Shown: positions 7,792 to 16,784, counted from the first letter of the stretch. The stretch is DNA of 64,000 nucleotides from JAHEJA01 sp965657215 (GCA_965657215.1 CBFHNR010000006.1:62001-126000), one strand, 5' to 3'. The notes: generated by a model not told the origin, from the letters alone. A program made the numbers and translations.

Positions 7792-9882
7792 TTATTTTTG
7801 TTTTACATCAATAACGGATGACTCCCCGTTTAGATATCGATGGCCTATTATGAGAATGATTGCGCCCCCCAAAGCGGGACCAGCAATGGACATATCCGGT
7901 AATAACACCAACAGCCCGACTACCACGCGCAATATACGTTCACTTGTAAAGAGTTTGTTTTTCTCATACCCCGTTAAAGCTGTGCTGAGCATCCACATTG
8001 CAACAGCAAAGGCCCCCACAATCCAGCCCAAGTCAAACCACGTCACCGTTGTCACATCGATCATCGCCGAGCTTTTCGGCAAATCATCTCCAAACCAAAC
8101 AAAGACCATCTGAAGTTTGTACAAGATCGCAGGGTGATAGACGAACACGAATGGAATTAAGAAACCTGCTAATGACAAACGAGCCGCCTGCATGCCTGTG
8201 TGCATCGGGTTTGCTCCCGCAATTGGCGCGGCGGCAAAAGCCGCGAGTGCCACAGGCGGGGTCACGGTTGACATCACCGCAAAGAACACCACGAAAAGAT
8301 GCAACGTTAAGGGGGCCACTCCCACGGCCTCAATCCCCGATGATAGAGCGATGACTATGATAAAATACGTCGCCCCAGGGGGTAGTCCCATGCCCAAAAC
8401 GATGGATCCCAGTGCCACAACAATCAGTGTCACAAACAACGGACCATTGGACAGTTGGGCCAACAACAATGACAATCGGCCTGAAAACCCAGAGACTTGG
8501 ATCAGCCCGACAATCAAACCAATGGCCGCCACGATCACAATGATCATCGCCGCCATACGACCCCCATCGACAAAGGCCCGATAAATTTTGGACCCATTGC
8601 GAAACTCAGGGAACAAAATCAACGAACACGAAAGCGCCGCAACAAATCCGTAAAATCCTGCTTTTAGAACTGATGGTTGAGCAAATAGGTAATAGCTCAA
8701 AATTGAAACCGGAATGATGAACACCAAACACTGCACCAATTCGCGGCCAGTCAATTTTGGTCTTTGATCACTGGGCAATGGCCCGACACCTTGGCGACGG
8801 GCCTCAAAGTAGACGGTCATGAAAATGCCAAGATAAAACAAAGCTGCGGGCACAATGGCGGCGACGACGATATATCGGTATTCTAACCCAATTTGACCCG
8901 CAACGAAAAATGCAACCACGCCCATCACGGGCGGCATAATTTGTCCACCGGTAGAGGCTGCCGCTTCGACTGCGGCGGCAAAGGCGGGTTTAAATCCGGA
9001 TCGTTTAATAACGGGAATTGTCATGACTCCCGTTGAGACAACATTTGAAATTGCCGCCCCAGACAATGTCCCAAAGAGCGCCGAAGAGGCCACCGCCGCA
9101 TGCGCCGCACCACCCGTTAATCCGCCTGTCACACGATTGGCGATCTTCATCAATAACGTGCCCGCCCCTGAGGCCATCAACACAGCACCAAAGACGATGA
9201 AAATCAATACGTTGCCAGAGACAACTTGAATAGGCTGCCCAAACATACCACCCGTTTGAGCCCAAAAATTCAACACCATCGACCGCATGCTTTGGGCAAA
9301 GGTACTTTCGGATCCCGCAAAAATTCCTGTCCAATCTGGCAATAGGCCGCGGACAAAGAAATATATCAGCCAAAAGAGACAAAACCCGACGATGAACCCA
9401 CCGAAAAACCGCCACGTCAAATACAAGGTGATCAATGTAATAATTGGAAACAGCACAAAATCACGGGGCTGAGCAGAGGGTAACAACCCCCCATCAATCG
9501 CAAATAAATTCGCAATCCAGAACCCAAGGACAACAACGATGGCCAATGACAAGGCCCAATTTATCCACTGCGCCCGATGCAACGTCAAAGACACAATCAC
9601 AAAGCCAAACACGATCGGTAAGCCCAAGATCATCCCCGTTGGCAAGAGAACAGTTTGCTCAAAGGCACGGTAAGATGCGCCGAGCCAATGGGATTTATAG
9701 AGCGCGCGTTGATCACGGCGCGAAAGCTCTTCGAAATCCGCGGTCGTGGTTTCAATGAACCAACGTACAAATTCACCAATCGGACCAGAGGCGGCATATA
9801 TAACAATAACAAGCACAAAACAAAAAGCAGCGAAATCCGCGACTCTTTTTTGAAGATGTGGCTGTGCAGTAGGCTCGTTCAT
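7792..9882 (-). CDS. Fused TRAP transporter permease (4TM+12TM, TAXI type)
   Basis: A 696-aa membrane protein joining the small and large TRAP subunits, as is standard for TAXI systems. The N-terminal third has several hydrophobic spans, followed by the DctM-like domain. Recognisable large-subunit features are ASTGGQIMPPVMGVVAFFVA and GLPPGATYFIIV. It imports solute with an ion gradient, fed by the downstream TAXI binding protein. The ATG overlaps the stop of the MBL-fold gene by 4 nt, so expression is tied to the two hydrolases. Confidence 0.92.
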   Translation of the reverse strand: MNEPTAQPHLQKRVADFAAFCFVLVIVIYAASGPIGEFVRWFIETTTADFEELSRRDQRALYKSHWLGASYRAFEQTVLLPTGMILGLPIVFGFVIVSLTLHRAQWINWALSLAIVVVLGFWIANLFAIDGGLLPSAQPRDFVLFPIITLITLYLTWRFFGGFIVGFCLFWLIYFFVRGLLPDWTGIFAGSESTFAQSMRSMVLNFWAQTGGMFGQPIQVVSGNVLIFIVFGAVLMASGAGTLLMKIANRVTGGLTGGAAHAAVASSALFGTLSGAAISNVVSTGVMTIPVIKRSGFKPAFAAAVEAAASTGGQIMPPVMGVVAFFVAGQIGLEYRYIVVAAIVPAALFYLGIFMTVYFEARRQGVGPLPSDQRPKLTGRELVQCLVFIIPVSILSYYLFAQPSVLKAGFYGFVAALSCSLILFPEFRNGSKIYRAFVDGGRMAAMIIVIVAAIGLIVGLIQVSGFSGRLSLLLAQLSNGPLFVTLIVVALGSIVLGMGLPPGATYFIIVIALSSGIEAVGVAPLTLHLFVVFFAVMSTVTPPVALAAFAAAPIAGANPMHTGMQAARLSLAGFLIPFVFVYHPAILYKLQMVFVWFGDDLPKSSAMIDVTTVTWFDLGWIVGAFAVAMWMLSTALTGYEKNKLFTSERILRVVVGLLVLLPDMSIAGPALGGAIILIIGHRYLNGESSVIDVKQK

Positions 9883-11147
9883 GATCGGCTCTTTGCGGTT
9901 TGGCGCAATTGCTGCGCAGCTGAGAAATATGTATTGCGCGCGGTGGCGTTGATTTCAACTTCTGCCAATGCCTCTAGGGTCTGCGCCTTAAACTCTTCGA
10001 CAGGTTCATTTAGCGACAAGAGATGATCGCATAATTCCAACCGCCACTGCATGTCATCTGTTTGCTCTGCTTGGTGCAATAATTTGTCTACACCCCCTGC
10101 CAACTGCGCCATATGTGCGGCGCGTGTCGAGCTTGATAGAGTTCCGAGATGTGTCGGATTGCCATCGTACCAACCCAATGTACCAACGGCAAAGGCGCGT
10201 GCGGACCAGCTTGCTTTGCCATAAAATTCCTTGAGCCACGGCTTTTCCGCAATTGCGTCTGGCAATGAGAGGGTTGAACAGATGTCATCCAATGACAAAC
10301 CTTTGTCCAAACCATCCGCTGTAAATTGCATCACATGCACGATGGCATCACGGGTCGACGTCAAAACCTCATGAACATTTTGCGCGCCAAAGACAGGCCG
10401 CGTGTGACCTGCGGCCAATGTCTTGGCATTCAACTCGGACAACATGGTCAATGTATTCGCCCAAGCCTGAAAATCGCGATAGGGCGTGCCGCGGATTGCG
10501 TAGAGGTTAGGAAAGGCGTGATACCAAGTATCCCCGCAAAATAGAATTTCATGATCGGGCAACCAAACCACCATGTGATCATCTGTTTCACCTGGAGCAT
10601 GGATCAAGCGTGCGCTCACCCCATCTAGATCAATGTCGCAGTCTTGCTCAATGAGGTCGGTGGGTGGCAGGAAACCTGCGCCCATGCCTTTCATCGGACG
10701 ATCACCTGGGCCAACGCCGAGGCTAATGCGTTGATCATCGGGCAGGCCAATCCCAAATTGCATTTTAGTGCGGCGCATCAAGGCCGCGTTTGGCGCAATT
10801 ATAGTGTCATCTACATCGACAAGGTCTGATTTAAACAGGTGAGAGGCCAGAATTGGAATATCTTGACCTTCGTTAAAAATAGTCGCCCCTGAAATGTGAT
10901 CGCGATGGCTATGCGTCAGGATGATACGTGCAACGGGTTTGTCCGTGAGTTTGCGAAATTCAGCCAAAATATTTTCAGCCGCTTGCGTTGTTTCCGTTGT
11001 ATCAATGATCGTGACAGTGGTCGCCCCTTCGATCATATGCACTGTTGAGGCCGCATAGCCAACAGCCGTCCAAATACCAGGCGCCAGTTCGATGATGTCT
11101 TTACGCGTTTGTTCGCCTTGAGCGATCAGATCGGGATGTGCAGTCAT
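9879..11147 (-). CDS. Metallo-beta-lactamase-fold hydrolase, alkylsulfatase (SdsA/BDS1)-like, short form
   Basis: A 422-aa MBL-fold enzyme. The zinc motif is THSHRDHISG, with further likely ligands in HAPGETDDHM and CGDTW and a final His in AAGHTRP. The NLYAIRGTPYRD stretch and the helical C-terminal part after about residue 290 resemble the dimerisation domain of alkylsulfatases such as SdsA1. Those enzymes are about 650 aa, secreted, and end with an SCP2-like substrate-binding domain. This protein lacks both a signal peptide and that last domain. It overlaps both neighbours by 4 nt: the sulfatase upstream and the TRAP permease downstream. A cytoplasmic sulfate-ester or related hydrolase is likely; the substrate is unknown. 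Confidence 0.75.
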   Translation of the reverse strand: MTAHPDLIAQGEQTRKDIIELAPGIWTAVGYAASTVHMIEGATTVTIIDTTETTQAAENILAEFRKLTDKPVARIILTHSHRDHISGATIFNEGQDIPILASHLFKSDLVDVDDTIIAPNAALMRRTKMQFGIGLPDDQRISLGVGPGDRPMKGMGAGFLPPTDLIEQDCDIDLDGVSARLIHAPGETDDHMVVWLPDHEILFCGDTWYHAFPNLYAIRGTPYRDFQAWANTLTMLSELNAKTLAAGHTRPVFGAQNVHEVLTSTRDAIVHVMQFTADGLDKGLSLDDICSTLSLPDAIAEKPWLKEFYGKASWSARAFAVGTLGWYDGNPTHLGTLSSSTRAAHMAQLAGGVDKLLHQAEQTDDMQWRLELCDHLLSLNEPVEEFKAQTLEALAEVEINATARNTYFSAAQQLRQTAKSRS

Positions 11148-12790
11148 GTCTCGATAAACCTCTGTTTTACGGGGCCGTTGTATTTCTCCAGCAACTCTTC
11201 ATCGACTTCTGTGCCATCTGCGAGAAACGGTAGAATTCCGCGGCGCATGGATCGACCGCGCATTGCCCGAATATCGTCTTCGGATTTGGTGACCCGCTGG
11301 CTCATACGCAGTCCCCATTCACCAAGGTATTTGTAAAGTTGATCAATCTGGTCTTGATGATCATTCCCCTTGGCGAGGTCATGGAATTCCTCTGGATCAT
11401 TCTTCAAATCAAAAAGCATCGGGCGAAATCCACCCTCAGCATGCATCATCTTGTATCGGCCATCATAGACCATAAACAATCGCGCATCTCTTGGTTCAAC
11501 ACCCAGTTTCACCGCCTGAGGCGTAACCGAGTAATCGTATTCACTAATCGCATATTTCCGCCAATCGGGGGTTTCCCCTTGCAACCATGGCAACAGGCTG
11601 CGGCCCTCAACAATGTGATCGGGAACTGTGCCCCCCGCCGCTTCGATGAAGGTCGCTGTGAGGTCAATAGATTCAACCAGAGCATCACAAGTTGTGCCCC
11701 GTGTTGCGTCACAATCGCTTCGGGGATCATAGATGATCATGGGAATTTTGACAGACGGATCATGGAAAAGATCTTTTTCCCCCATCCAGTGATCGCCCAA
11801 GTAATCCCCGTGATCCGAGGTGAGAACGATCATTGTATCTTTGATCTGTCCCGTTTCTTCAAGGTAATCAAGAATATGGCCCAATTGATCATCACATTGC
11901 TTGATCAATCCCATATAGGCGGGAATGACCTTTTGCCTCACCTCGTCTTTTTGAAAGGCCTGAGCAATTTTGTTTTGCTGATAGGCGCCAAATACGGGCT
12001 GTGGATTTTCAAGTTCAACCTCATCCCGCGTTGGCGCAGGAACGTGGTTGGGGCCAAACATGTCGTGATACGGCGCTGGCACAATATAGGGCCAATGCGG
12101 TTTTATATAGCTGACATGCGCACACCAAGGATCTTTGCCCTGCATCGCGTCCATAAACTCAATGGTCTTGCGCGTCAGCCAAGGTGTTTCGCTATCAGTT
12201 TCTTTGATATTCGCTGGTTTATCCGCATTTCTGAAAATCCAACCTGAGGCAACTTTGTCGCCATCGATGCCCGCATTGGCAAAATCGGCCCAAGGGTTTT
12301 CTGACTCATATCCCTTAGATTTCAAATATTCGTTATAGGGCGAGCGCTTTTCATCGTACCACCCATCTGGACCCAGTCCCCATAACCCGTCATCGCGGAT
12401 CCACGTATCAAAGCCACATTCAGCCTGCCGCGCGCCAATCACGCTATCTGGGCTGAGGCCAAGACGCGCCATACCTTCGCTATCGGCTTTCATATGGGTT
12501 TTACCGATGAGCCAAGCGTCCATCCCCGCGTTTCTAAGATGATCGCCCATTGTCATTTCGCCAACACGCAGGGGAAACCCGTTCCAATGCGCCCCATGCG
12601 ACGACGCATAACGCCCCGTGTAAAAACACATACGCGACCCACCGCAGACGGGCGATTGAACAAAGGCATTCGTAAACCGCACACCCATATTCGCCACTCG
12701 ATCAAAGTTCGGCGTGTGCAAATGTGGATGTCCTGCGCAACTTAGGTAATCGAACCTGAGTTGGTCATACATAATGAACAATATGTTCAA
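11144..12790 (-). CDS. Sulfatase-fold hydrolase (sulfatase/phosphonate monoester hydrolase-like) with unusual CGGSR site
   Basis: A 548-aa alkaline-phosphatase-superfamily enzyme. The N-terminal metal-binding segment is IMYDQLRFDYL. The formylglycine region reads SPVCGGSRMCFYTGRY, and the second metal segment is TSDHGDYLGDHWMGEKDLF. Classical sulfatases carry Cys/Ser-x-Pro/Ala-x-Arg; here the middle position is Gly. No signal peptide is seen, so it should act in the cytoplasm after uptake. A TTG start is chosen because the next ATG (12772) would remove part of the first beta strand, and GGGAG lies upstream of the TTG. First gene of the operon, divergent from iclR. Sulfatase versus phosphonate/phosphate diesterase cannot be settled here. 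Confidence 0.8.
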   Translation of the reverse strand: MNILFIMYDQLRFDYLSCAGHPHLHTPNFDRVANMGVRFTNAFVQSPVCGGSRMCFYTGRYASSHGAHWNGFPLRVGEMTMGDHLRNAGMDAWLIGKTHMKADSEGMARLGLSPDSVIGARQAECGFDTWIRDDGLWGLGPDGWYDEKRSPYNEYLKSKGYESENPWADFANAGIDGDKVASGWIFRNADKPANIKETDSETPWLTRKTIEFMDAMQGKDPWCAHVSYIKPHWPYIVPAPYHDMFGPNHVPAPTRDEVELENPQPVFGAYQQNKIAQAFQKDEVRQKVIPAYMGLIKQCDDQLGHILDYLEETGQIKDTMIVLTSDHGDYLGDHWMGEKDLFHDPSVKIPMIIYDPRSDCDATRGTTCDALVESIDLTATFIEAAGGTVPDHIVEGRSLLPWLQGETPDWRKYAISEYDYSVTPQAVKLGVEPRDARLFMVYDGRYKMMHAEGGFRPMLFDLKNDPEEFHDLAKGNDHQDQIDQLYKYLGEWGLRMSQRVTKSEDDIRAMRGRSMRRGILPFLADGTEVDEELLEKYNGPVKQRFIET

Positions 12791-12875
12791 AGCGGCGAGT
12801 CTCCCTTAAGTCCATGAACTAAGTCATGATTCGTTGTTTATGTTGACAAAGAGATTTTCTTTGCACCATCTATGT

Positions 12876-12890
12876 GTTCACCAGATGAAC
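12876..12890. promoter_or_regulatory. Inverted repeat between sulfatase operon and iclR (candidate IclR operator)
   Basis: GTTCA-N5-TGAAC with perfect 5-bp arms in the 109-124 bp gap between the divergent sulfatase and IclR genes. The same pattern with the same spacing recurs at 15036-15050. The sequence is seen; the regulator that binds it is inferred from proximity to iclR. Confidence 0.5.
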
Positions 12891-12914
12891 CAACCCTAGA
12901 TGCGAGAAATCTAT

Positions 12915-13751
12915 ATGTCAAAGACTGAGGGACCAAAACGAATACGCGCCTTGGATCGCGGTTTGGAGGTGATTGAACATCTCTCTAACTTTGGCCTCAG
13001 CACCTTGGCTGAACTGCGTCGAAAGACTGGACTGAGTAATGCCACCCTTATCCGCATTTTGTCGACATTACAGGATCGGGGTTGGGTACGCCGCAATATT
13101 GTTGAGGGTCAATATGAATTGGCCCATTCGCTAGAAAACATCCTCGGCGCAAATGTCCGCGCCCATCCCTTAGCCGAAATTGCCGCGCCTATTTTGATCA
13201 ATATGCCCACATTCAAACGTGGCCTCCCGTCAGATTTGACAGCAATAATAGAGACGGGGAAATTGGAAATCGTAGAAAGCACACGAACACGTGGACCAAT
13301 GGCGCCCGCGCGAACAGGCTTGGGCATACGACCCTCAATGGTTCGATCGGCCCATGGTCAAGCGGTCTTGGCATTTTTATCAGACGTAGATCGAAACTTA
13401 CACGTCACTGCGGCTAAGAAAACAGAAGGCCGCGAAGCGCGCAAATGGTTTGAAGGCTCTGCGTTAAACAAAGCATTAGCCCTGACAAAAGCGCGCGGCT
13501 TTGGTCTACGCGATGATGATTATTTCATCTATAAATCCTTTGACCCAGGCCCAGATTTGGCGGCACTGGCGGTCCCTATCCTTTCAAAAACGGGAGTACA
13601 CGGCGCATTAAGTATTCTTTGGATGCGCGAAGAACACAGACTTGAGGATGTCTTGGCTCAAGGCACGCTTGAGGATCTGCAATCGGCCGCGCATACAATA
13701 GGCGCGGCGATGGATACACATCAAATCGCCGCGTTTAAACATCAAGGATAG
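12915..13751 (+). CDS. IclR-family transcriptional regulator
   Basis: A 278-aa IclR-type regulator. The N-terminal winged helix-turn-helix runs over about residues 10-75 (ALDRGLEVIEHLSNFGLSTL, then LSNATLIRILSTLQDRGWV). The effector-binding domain carries RPSMVRSAHGQAVLAFL and ends in a typical helical tail. An ATG five codons upstream (12900) is also possible; neither start has a strong ribosome site. IclR proteins usually control adjacent catabolic operons in response to aromatic or organic acids. Its divergent position makes the sulfatase/TRAP/dehydrogenase operon the likely target. Confidence 0.88.
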   Translation: MSKTEGPKRIRALDRGLEVIEHLSNFGLSTLAELRRKTGLSNATLIRILSTLQDRGWVRRNIVEGQYELAHSLENILGANVRAHPLAEIAAPILINMPTFKRGLPSDLTAIIETGKLEIVESTRTRGPMAPARTGLGIRPSMVRSAHGQAVLAFLSDVDRNLHVTAAKKTEGREARKWFEGSALNKALALTKARGFGLRDDDYFIYKSFDPGPDLAALAVPILSKTGVHGALSILWMREEHRLEDVLAQGTLEDLQSAAHTIGAAMDTHQIAAFKHQG

Positions 13752-13758
13752 GCGTCGC

Positions 13759-14931
13759 TCAGAACGTGTAAAACTCTGTATCAGGGTGAAAGGTAATCCA
13801 CGCGCGCACGAATTGTTGATAGGATTGCAATTGGGTCATGCTGTGTCCTTTGAGCGCGCCTTCTGTGCAGCGCCCCAAGTCATTCCATCGCGACCCAGTT
13901 TCAACATCATAAAGACCGTTTTCATCCTGCTCAAAACTCAATGTCTGATCGCCGACGTGACGGTTATAGACAAAGGCCGCGCGACCCTCTGGATCACTTA
14001 GGACCAACAAAGGCGTCCCTGCGTGTTCATCCACGACCATCCGTTTTTTGTGCAATTCGCTTAGATCATAGGCCTTGGCCTGACCCTCGATATCAACACC
14101 GATGATCAATGGCGGTGTTTCTTGACGATACCATCCCGGAAAGCTCGCCTCGTAGTTCAACAACTTGCCCAAGAAGTTATACTGTCGCTGAAATACAGGA
14201 TCATATTGCAAAATCAAAGTCTCTGGATGTTTTTCGATCCAATGCTCCACTGTCATTTGCTCAAAGTAAATGTCTTCTAACTGCTCACCTTGCTTTGGAC
14301 CCTTGGCCGCTTCGCCAGTTTCCTGTCTCCACCAACTATTAGTCAGAGAATCCCGCAAGACCGCATTGTAAGAGACGGCCCCGACCAATTGAAACTCAGG
14401 CACCCCAATGTCCCAATTGGTGTCAAAGACGCGGCCGCTGCGGCACATACCGCAATAGGTCGCCAATATTGGTTGACCGCCGACTTCATCGGGCACTTGG
14501 TGATGATAGAACAACAAATTTGCGGGATAGGCTCTTTGTTCGCCGTTGATATCCACACCAATGATTAATGTGCTGGGATCAACTTTATTCTCTTGAGCTG
14601 TGAGGAATGTCTTTTGCGTGATAGGGAGAAACTTGTATTTCCCAACCCAGAACTTGTTAAACAGCCAATAAATCCCGCCCCATAGCGCCATGCACAGAAC
14701 CAATCCCAAGCCAAACCCGATAGGGTGGGCAATGGTCAATTGTGTGGCAACTAGGCCGATCAGGATCAACAAAACGATGCGAAATTTCGCAATATTGCTC
14801 CACATGAAATAGGCCAAATCCATTTGCCATGGATAAGATTGCAAAACTGGCGGCGTGCCATTCGCACTTAGCCCTTTCACAAATTCAGCCAATATTAATG
14901 CGACACAAAGGCAAAAGAATAAAACCGTCAT
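13759..14931 (-). CDS. DUF3179 domain-containing membrane protein
   Basis: A 390-aa protein with about three hydrophobic spans in the first 110 residues (FFCLCVALILAEF, IVLLILIGLVATQL, FGLGLVLCMALWGGIYW), then a soluble DUF3179 domain. The domain shows its conserved features: IGVDINGEQRAYP, ATYCGMCRSGRVF with paired cysteines, NSWWRQETGEA, and a repeat of the IGVDIEGQAKAY pattern. The terminal region ends FVRAWITFHPDTEFY. DUF3179 has no established biochemical role that I know of. It converges on iclR (7 bp apart) and is divergent from the MFS gene. Confidence 0.85.
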   Translation of the reverse strand: MTVLFFCLCVALILAEFVKGLSANGTPPVLQSYPWQMDLAYFMWSNIAKFRIVLLILIGLVATQLTIAHPIGFGLGLVLCMALWGGIYWLFNKFWVGKYKFLPITQKTFLTAQENKVDPSTLIIGVDINGEQRAYPANLLFYHHQVPDEVGGQPILATYCGMCRSGRVFDTNWDIGVPEFQLVGAVSYNAVLRDSLTNSWWRQETGEAAKGPKQGEQLEDIYFEQMTVEHWIEKHPETLILQYDPVFQRQYNFLGKLLNYEASFPGWYRQETPPLIIGVDIEGQAKAYDLSELHKKRMVVDEHAGTPLLVLSDPEGRAAFVYNRHVGDQTLSFEQDENGLYDVETGSRWNDLGRCTEGALKGHSMTQLQSYQQFVRAWITFHPDTEFYTF

Positions 14932-15035
14932 CCTGCGATCCCCGTTGAAAGTAAAGTCGATAAACTTTTAATACGCCCTATTTCTATAGAGTGAGCCAAA
15001 CATGAGCGCTCAAATACATCTGATACAATTGACCT

Positions 15036-15050
15036 GTTCATTGGGTGAAC
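15036..15050. promoter_or_regulatory. Second GTTCA-N5-TGAAC inverted repeat, upstream of the MFS gene
   Basis: Perfect 5-bp arms and 5-bp spacer, identical in pattern to 12876-12890 and preceded by T in both cases. It lies in the 192-bp gap between the divergent DUF3179 and MFS genes. A shared regulator, most simply the IclR protein encoded between the two sites, is inferred. Confidence 0.45.
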
Positions 15051-15123
15051 TGATTAGTGGTTTATTTTTGTTCTGCATTCCATCACAGTCATACAGACCA
15101 ACCAACAACCCGATAGAGCGACC

Positions 15124-16323
15124 ATGACCGATCCCAAGGCTTCCTATTCACCGCCGACACTCTTGATCGGTCTCTCAACTGGGGCCTCGGTTCTAGGGAT
15201 CACGCTCATTACACCGGCCCTCCCCTTTATCAGTGCCGATTTTGATGTCAGTGCAAATGTGGCCCAATTTTTATTCACAGGCTATTTGCTAATGCTCGCG
15301 ATCAGCCAATTGGTGGTTGGTCCCTGCTCGGATCTATTTGGACGCAGACCCTTTATTTTGCTAGGCGCGATCATGATTGCCTGTGGCGGTCTGTTGGGAA
15401 TGCTTGCCAAGGACATCACAGCCTTAATTATTGCGCGCATATTGCAAGGCTTTGGCGCTGGTGCCTGCATTTCCATGGCGCGCGCAATGATAAACGATGC
15501 CTTCAATCGCCAAGACGCTGCTCGGAAAATGGCCTCCGTTCAATCGATACAAGCTGTTATCCCGATTGTTGGGTTGATGAGTGGCGGCGCATTGATCGCG
15601 CAATTTGGCTGGATCAGTGTCATGTGGGTCATGTGCACCGCTGGCATTTTGTTGACACTGCTTCTGCTTTTCTTTCTCAAAGAGACCTTCTTTGATATCA
15701 AACCAAAGTTACATGTTTCCGCAATTGTGGCGGCCTATACCCATGTTTTAAGAGTCCGCATTTTCTTGGCATTCGCCTTTGTCAGTAGCACACAGGTCGG
15801 CATGTTCTTTGCGATGAACAGCTTTTTGCCATATCGATATACGGAGTTAGGTGTTTCAAGCTTGGAATTCGGATTTTGGTTTGGCCTTACGCCTGTGTCC
15901 TACTTGATCGGAAACTTGGTCAATCGATTCTACTTGATTAAATTCGGGATAGAGCGCGCCATTATGATTGGCTGCTCGCTTTGTGCTCTGTCCCTTTTGT
16001 CGCTATTTGTGACGCAATCCCTTGGGATGACCCATGTTTTGGCCTTGGTACTTCCCTGTTGCATGTTTGGCTTTAGTAATGGCCTAACGGTCGCGAATTC
16101 TGTGATTGGCGGCATTAAATCAGTTGGCAAAAACGCTGGGACTGGATCAGGTCTCATTGGCGCGTCCCAAATGCTAATCGGTAGCCTTTTAGGCGGGATC
16201 ATCATTTTTCTAGGTGGTGACCAAAACATCAGCCTTGCCTGTGGTATTATTCTCGGCGCAGGGCTTGCATCAGTGCTCGTCGCGCTTCCGATCTATATGC
16301 AACGCAATCAGCAAGAGGCGTGA
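15124..16323 (+). CDS. MFS transporter, Bcr/CflA-like
   Basis: A 399-aa major facilitator with about twelve hydrophobic spans. The opening LLIGLSTGASVLGITLITPA and PFISADFDVSANVAQFLFTG resemble Bcr/CflA drug exporters. The loop 2-3 motif SDLFGRRPFILLGA and the GFGAGACISMARAMINDAF antiporter motif are clear. It would export a small molecule by proton antiport. A candidate operator shared with the iclR/sulfatase promoter lies 74 bp upstream of the start. It could therefore export a toxic intermediate of that pathway; this is inference. Confidence 0.88.
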   Translation: MTDPKASYSPPTLLIGLSTGASVLGITLITPALPFISADFDVSANVAQFLFTGYLLMLAISQLVVGPCSDLFGRRPFILLGAIMIACGGLLGMLAKDITALIIARILQGFGAGACISMARAMINDAFNRQDAARKMASVQSIQAVIPIVGLMSGGALIAQFGWISVMWVMCTAGILLTLLLLFFLKETFFDIKPKLHVSAIVAAYTHVLRVRIFLAFAFVSSTQVGMFFAMNSFLPYRYTELGVSSLEFGFWFGLTPVSYLIGNLVNRFYLIKFGIERAIMIGCSLCALSLLSLFVTQSLGMTHVLALVLPCCMFGFSNGLTVANSVIGGIKSVGKNAGTGSGLIGASQMLIGSLLGGIIIFLGGDQNISLACGIILGAGLASVLVALPIYMQRNQQEA

Positions 16324-16326
16324 TAA

Positions 16327-16348
16327 TCGGCGCGAAGTGACGCGCCGA
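16327..16348. terminator. GC-rich hairpin between convergent MFS and GlcG-like genes
   Basis: TCGGCGCG and CGCGCCGA form a perfect 8-bp stem around AAGTGA, followed by CCTTTCTCT. It sits in the 32-bp gap between two convergent genes, so it probably ends transcription of the MFS gene. Confidence 0.65.
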
Positions 16349-16355
16349 CCTTTCT

Positions 16356-16784
16356 CTAGGCCTTGGCAATGAGGCCAGCTGCTTCGATCCCGGTGACCGC
16401 AGCCAATTCGTCCTTGTCAGAAGCATCGCCAGAAATACCGACGGATCCGATAATCGTGCCTTTTTTGTCATGTATCAAGACGCCACCCGGAACAGGGATC
16501 ATCTGACCACCAAGTGCTCCGTTGGCGGCATTGACGAAATAGGCCTGTTGTTCGGCGCGCGCCATTTGCGCCTGACCGCCCATCCCCAACATGACCGCAC
16601 CGTAGGCTTTGCCATGCGCAATCGCAAAACGACCTGGGGCTGCGCCGTCTGAGCGTTCTGCAACGATGACATGTCCACCGGCATCCAGGACGACCACTGT
16701 GAGGGGGTTCAACTCATGCTCTTTTCCACATTCCATTGCTTTGCGGATAATCGTTCGGGCTTTGTTTGCCGAAATAGTGCTCAT
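16356..16784 (-). CDS. GlcG/HbpS-family (heme-binding-like) protein
   Basis: A 142-aa cytoplasmic protein of the GlcG/HbpS family (formerly DUF336). Typical segments are VVVLDAGGHVIVAERSDGA, FAIAHGKAYGAVMLG, GGQMIPVPGGVLI and GSVGISGDASDKDE. Members bind heme or are encoded with catabolic and sensory genes; no enzyme role is firmly known. It is a single gene, convergent with the MFS gene and divergent from tupB. Confidence 0.88.
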   Translation of the reverse strand: MSTISANKARTIIRKAMECGKEHELNPLTVVVLDAGGHVIVAERSDGAAPGRFAIAHGKAYGAVMLGMGGQAQMARAEQQAYFVNAANGALGGQMIPVPGGVLIHDKKGTIIGSVGISGDASDKDELAAVTGIEAAGLIAKA

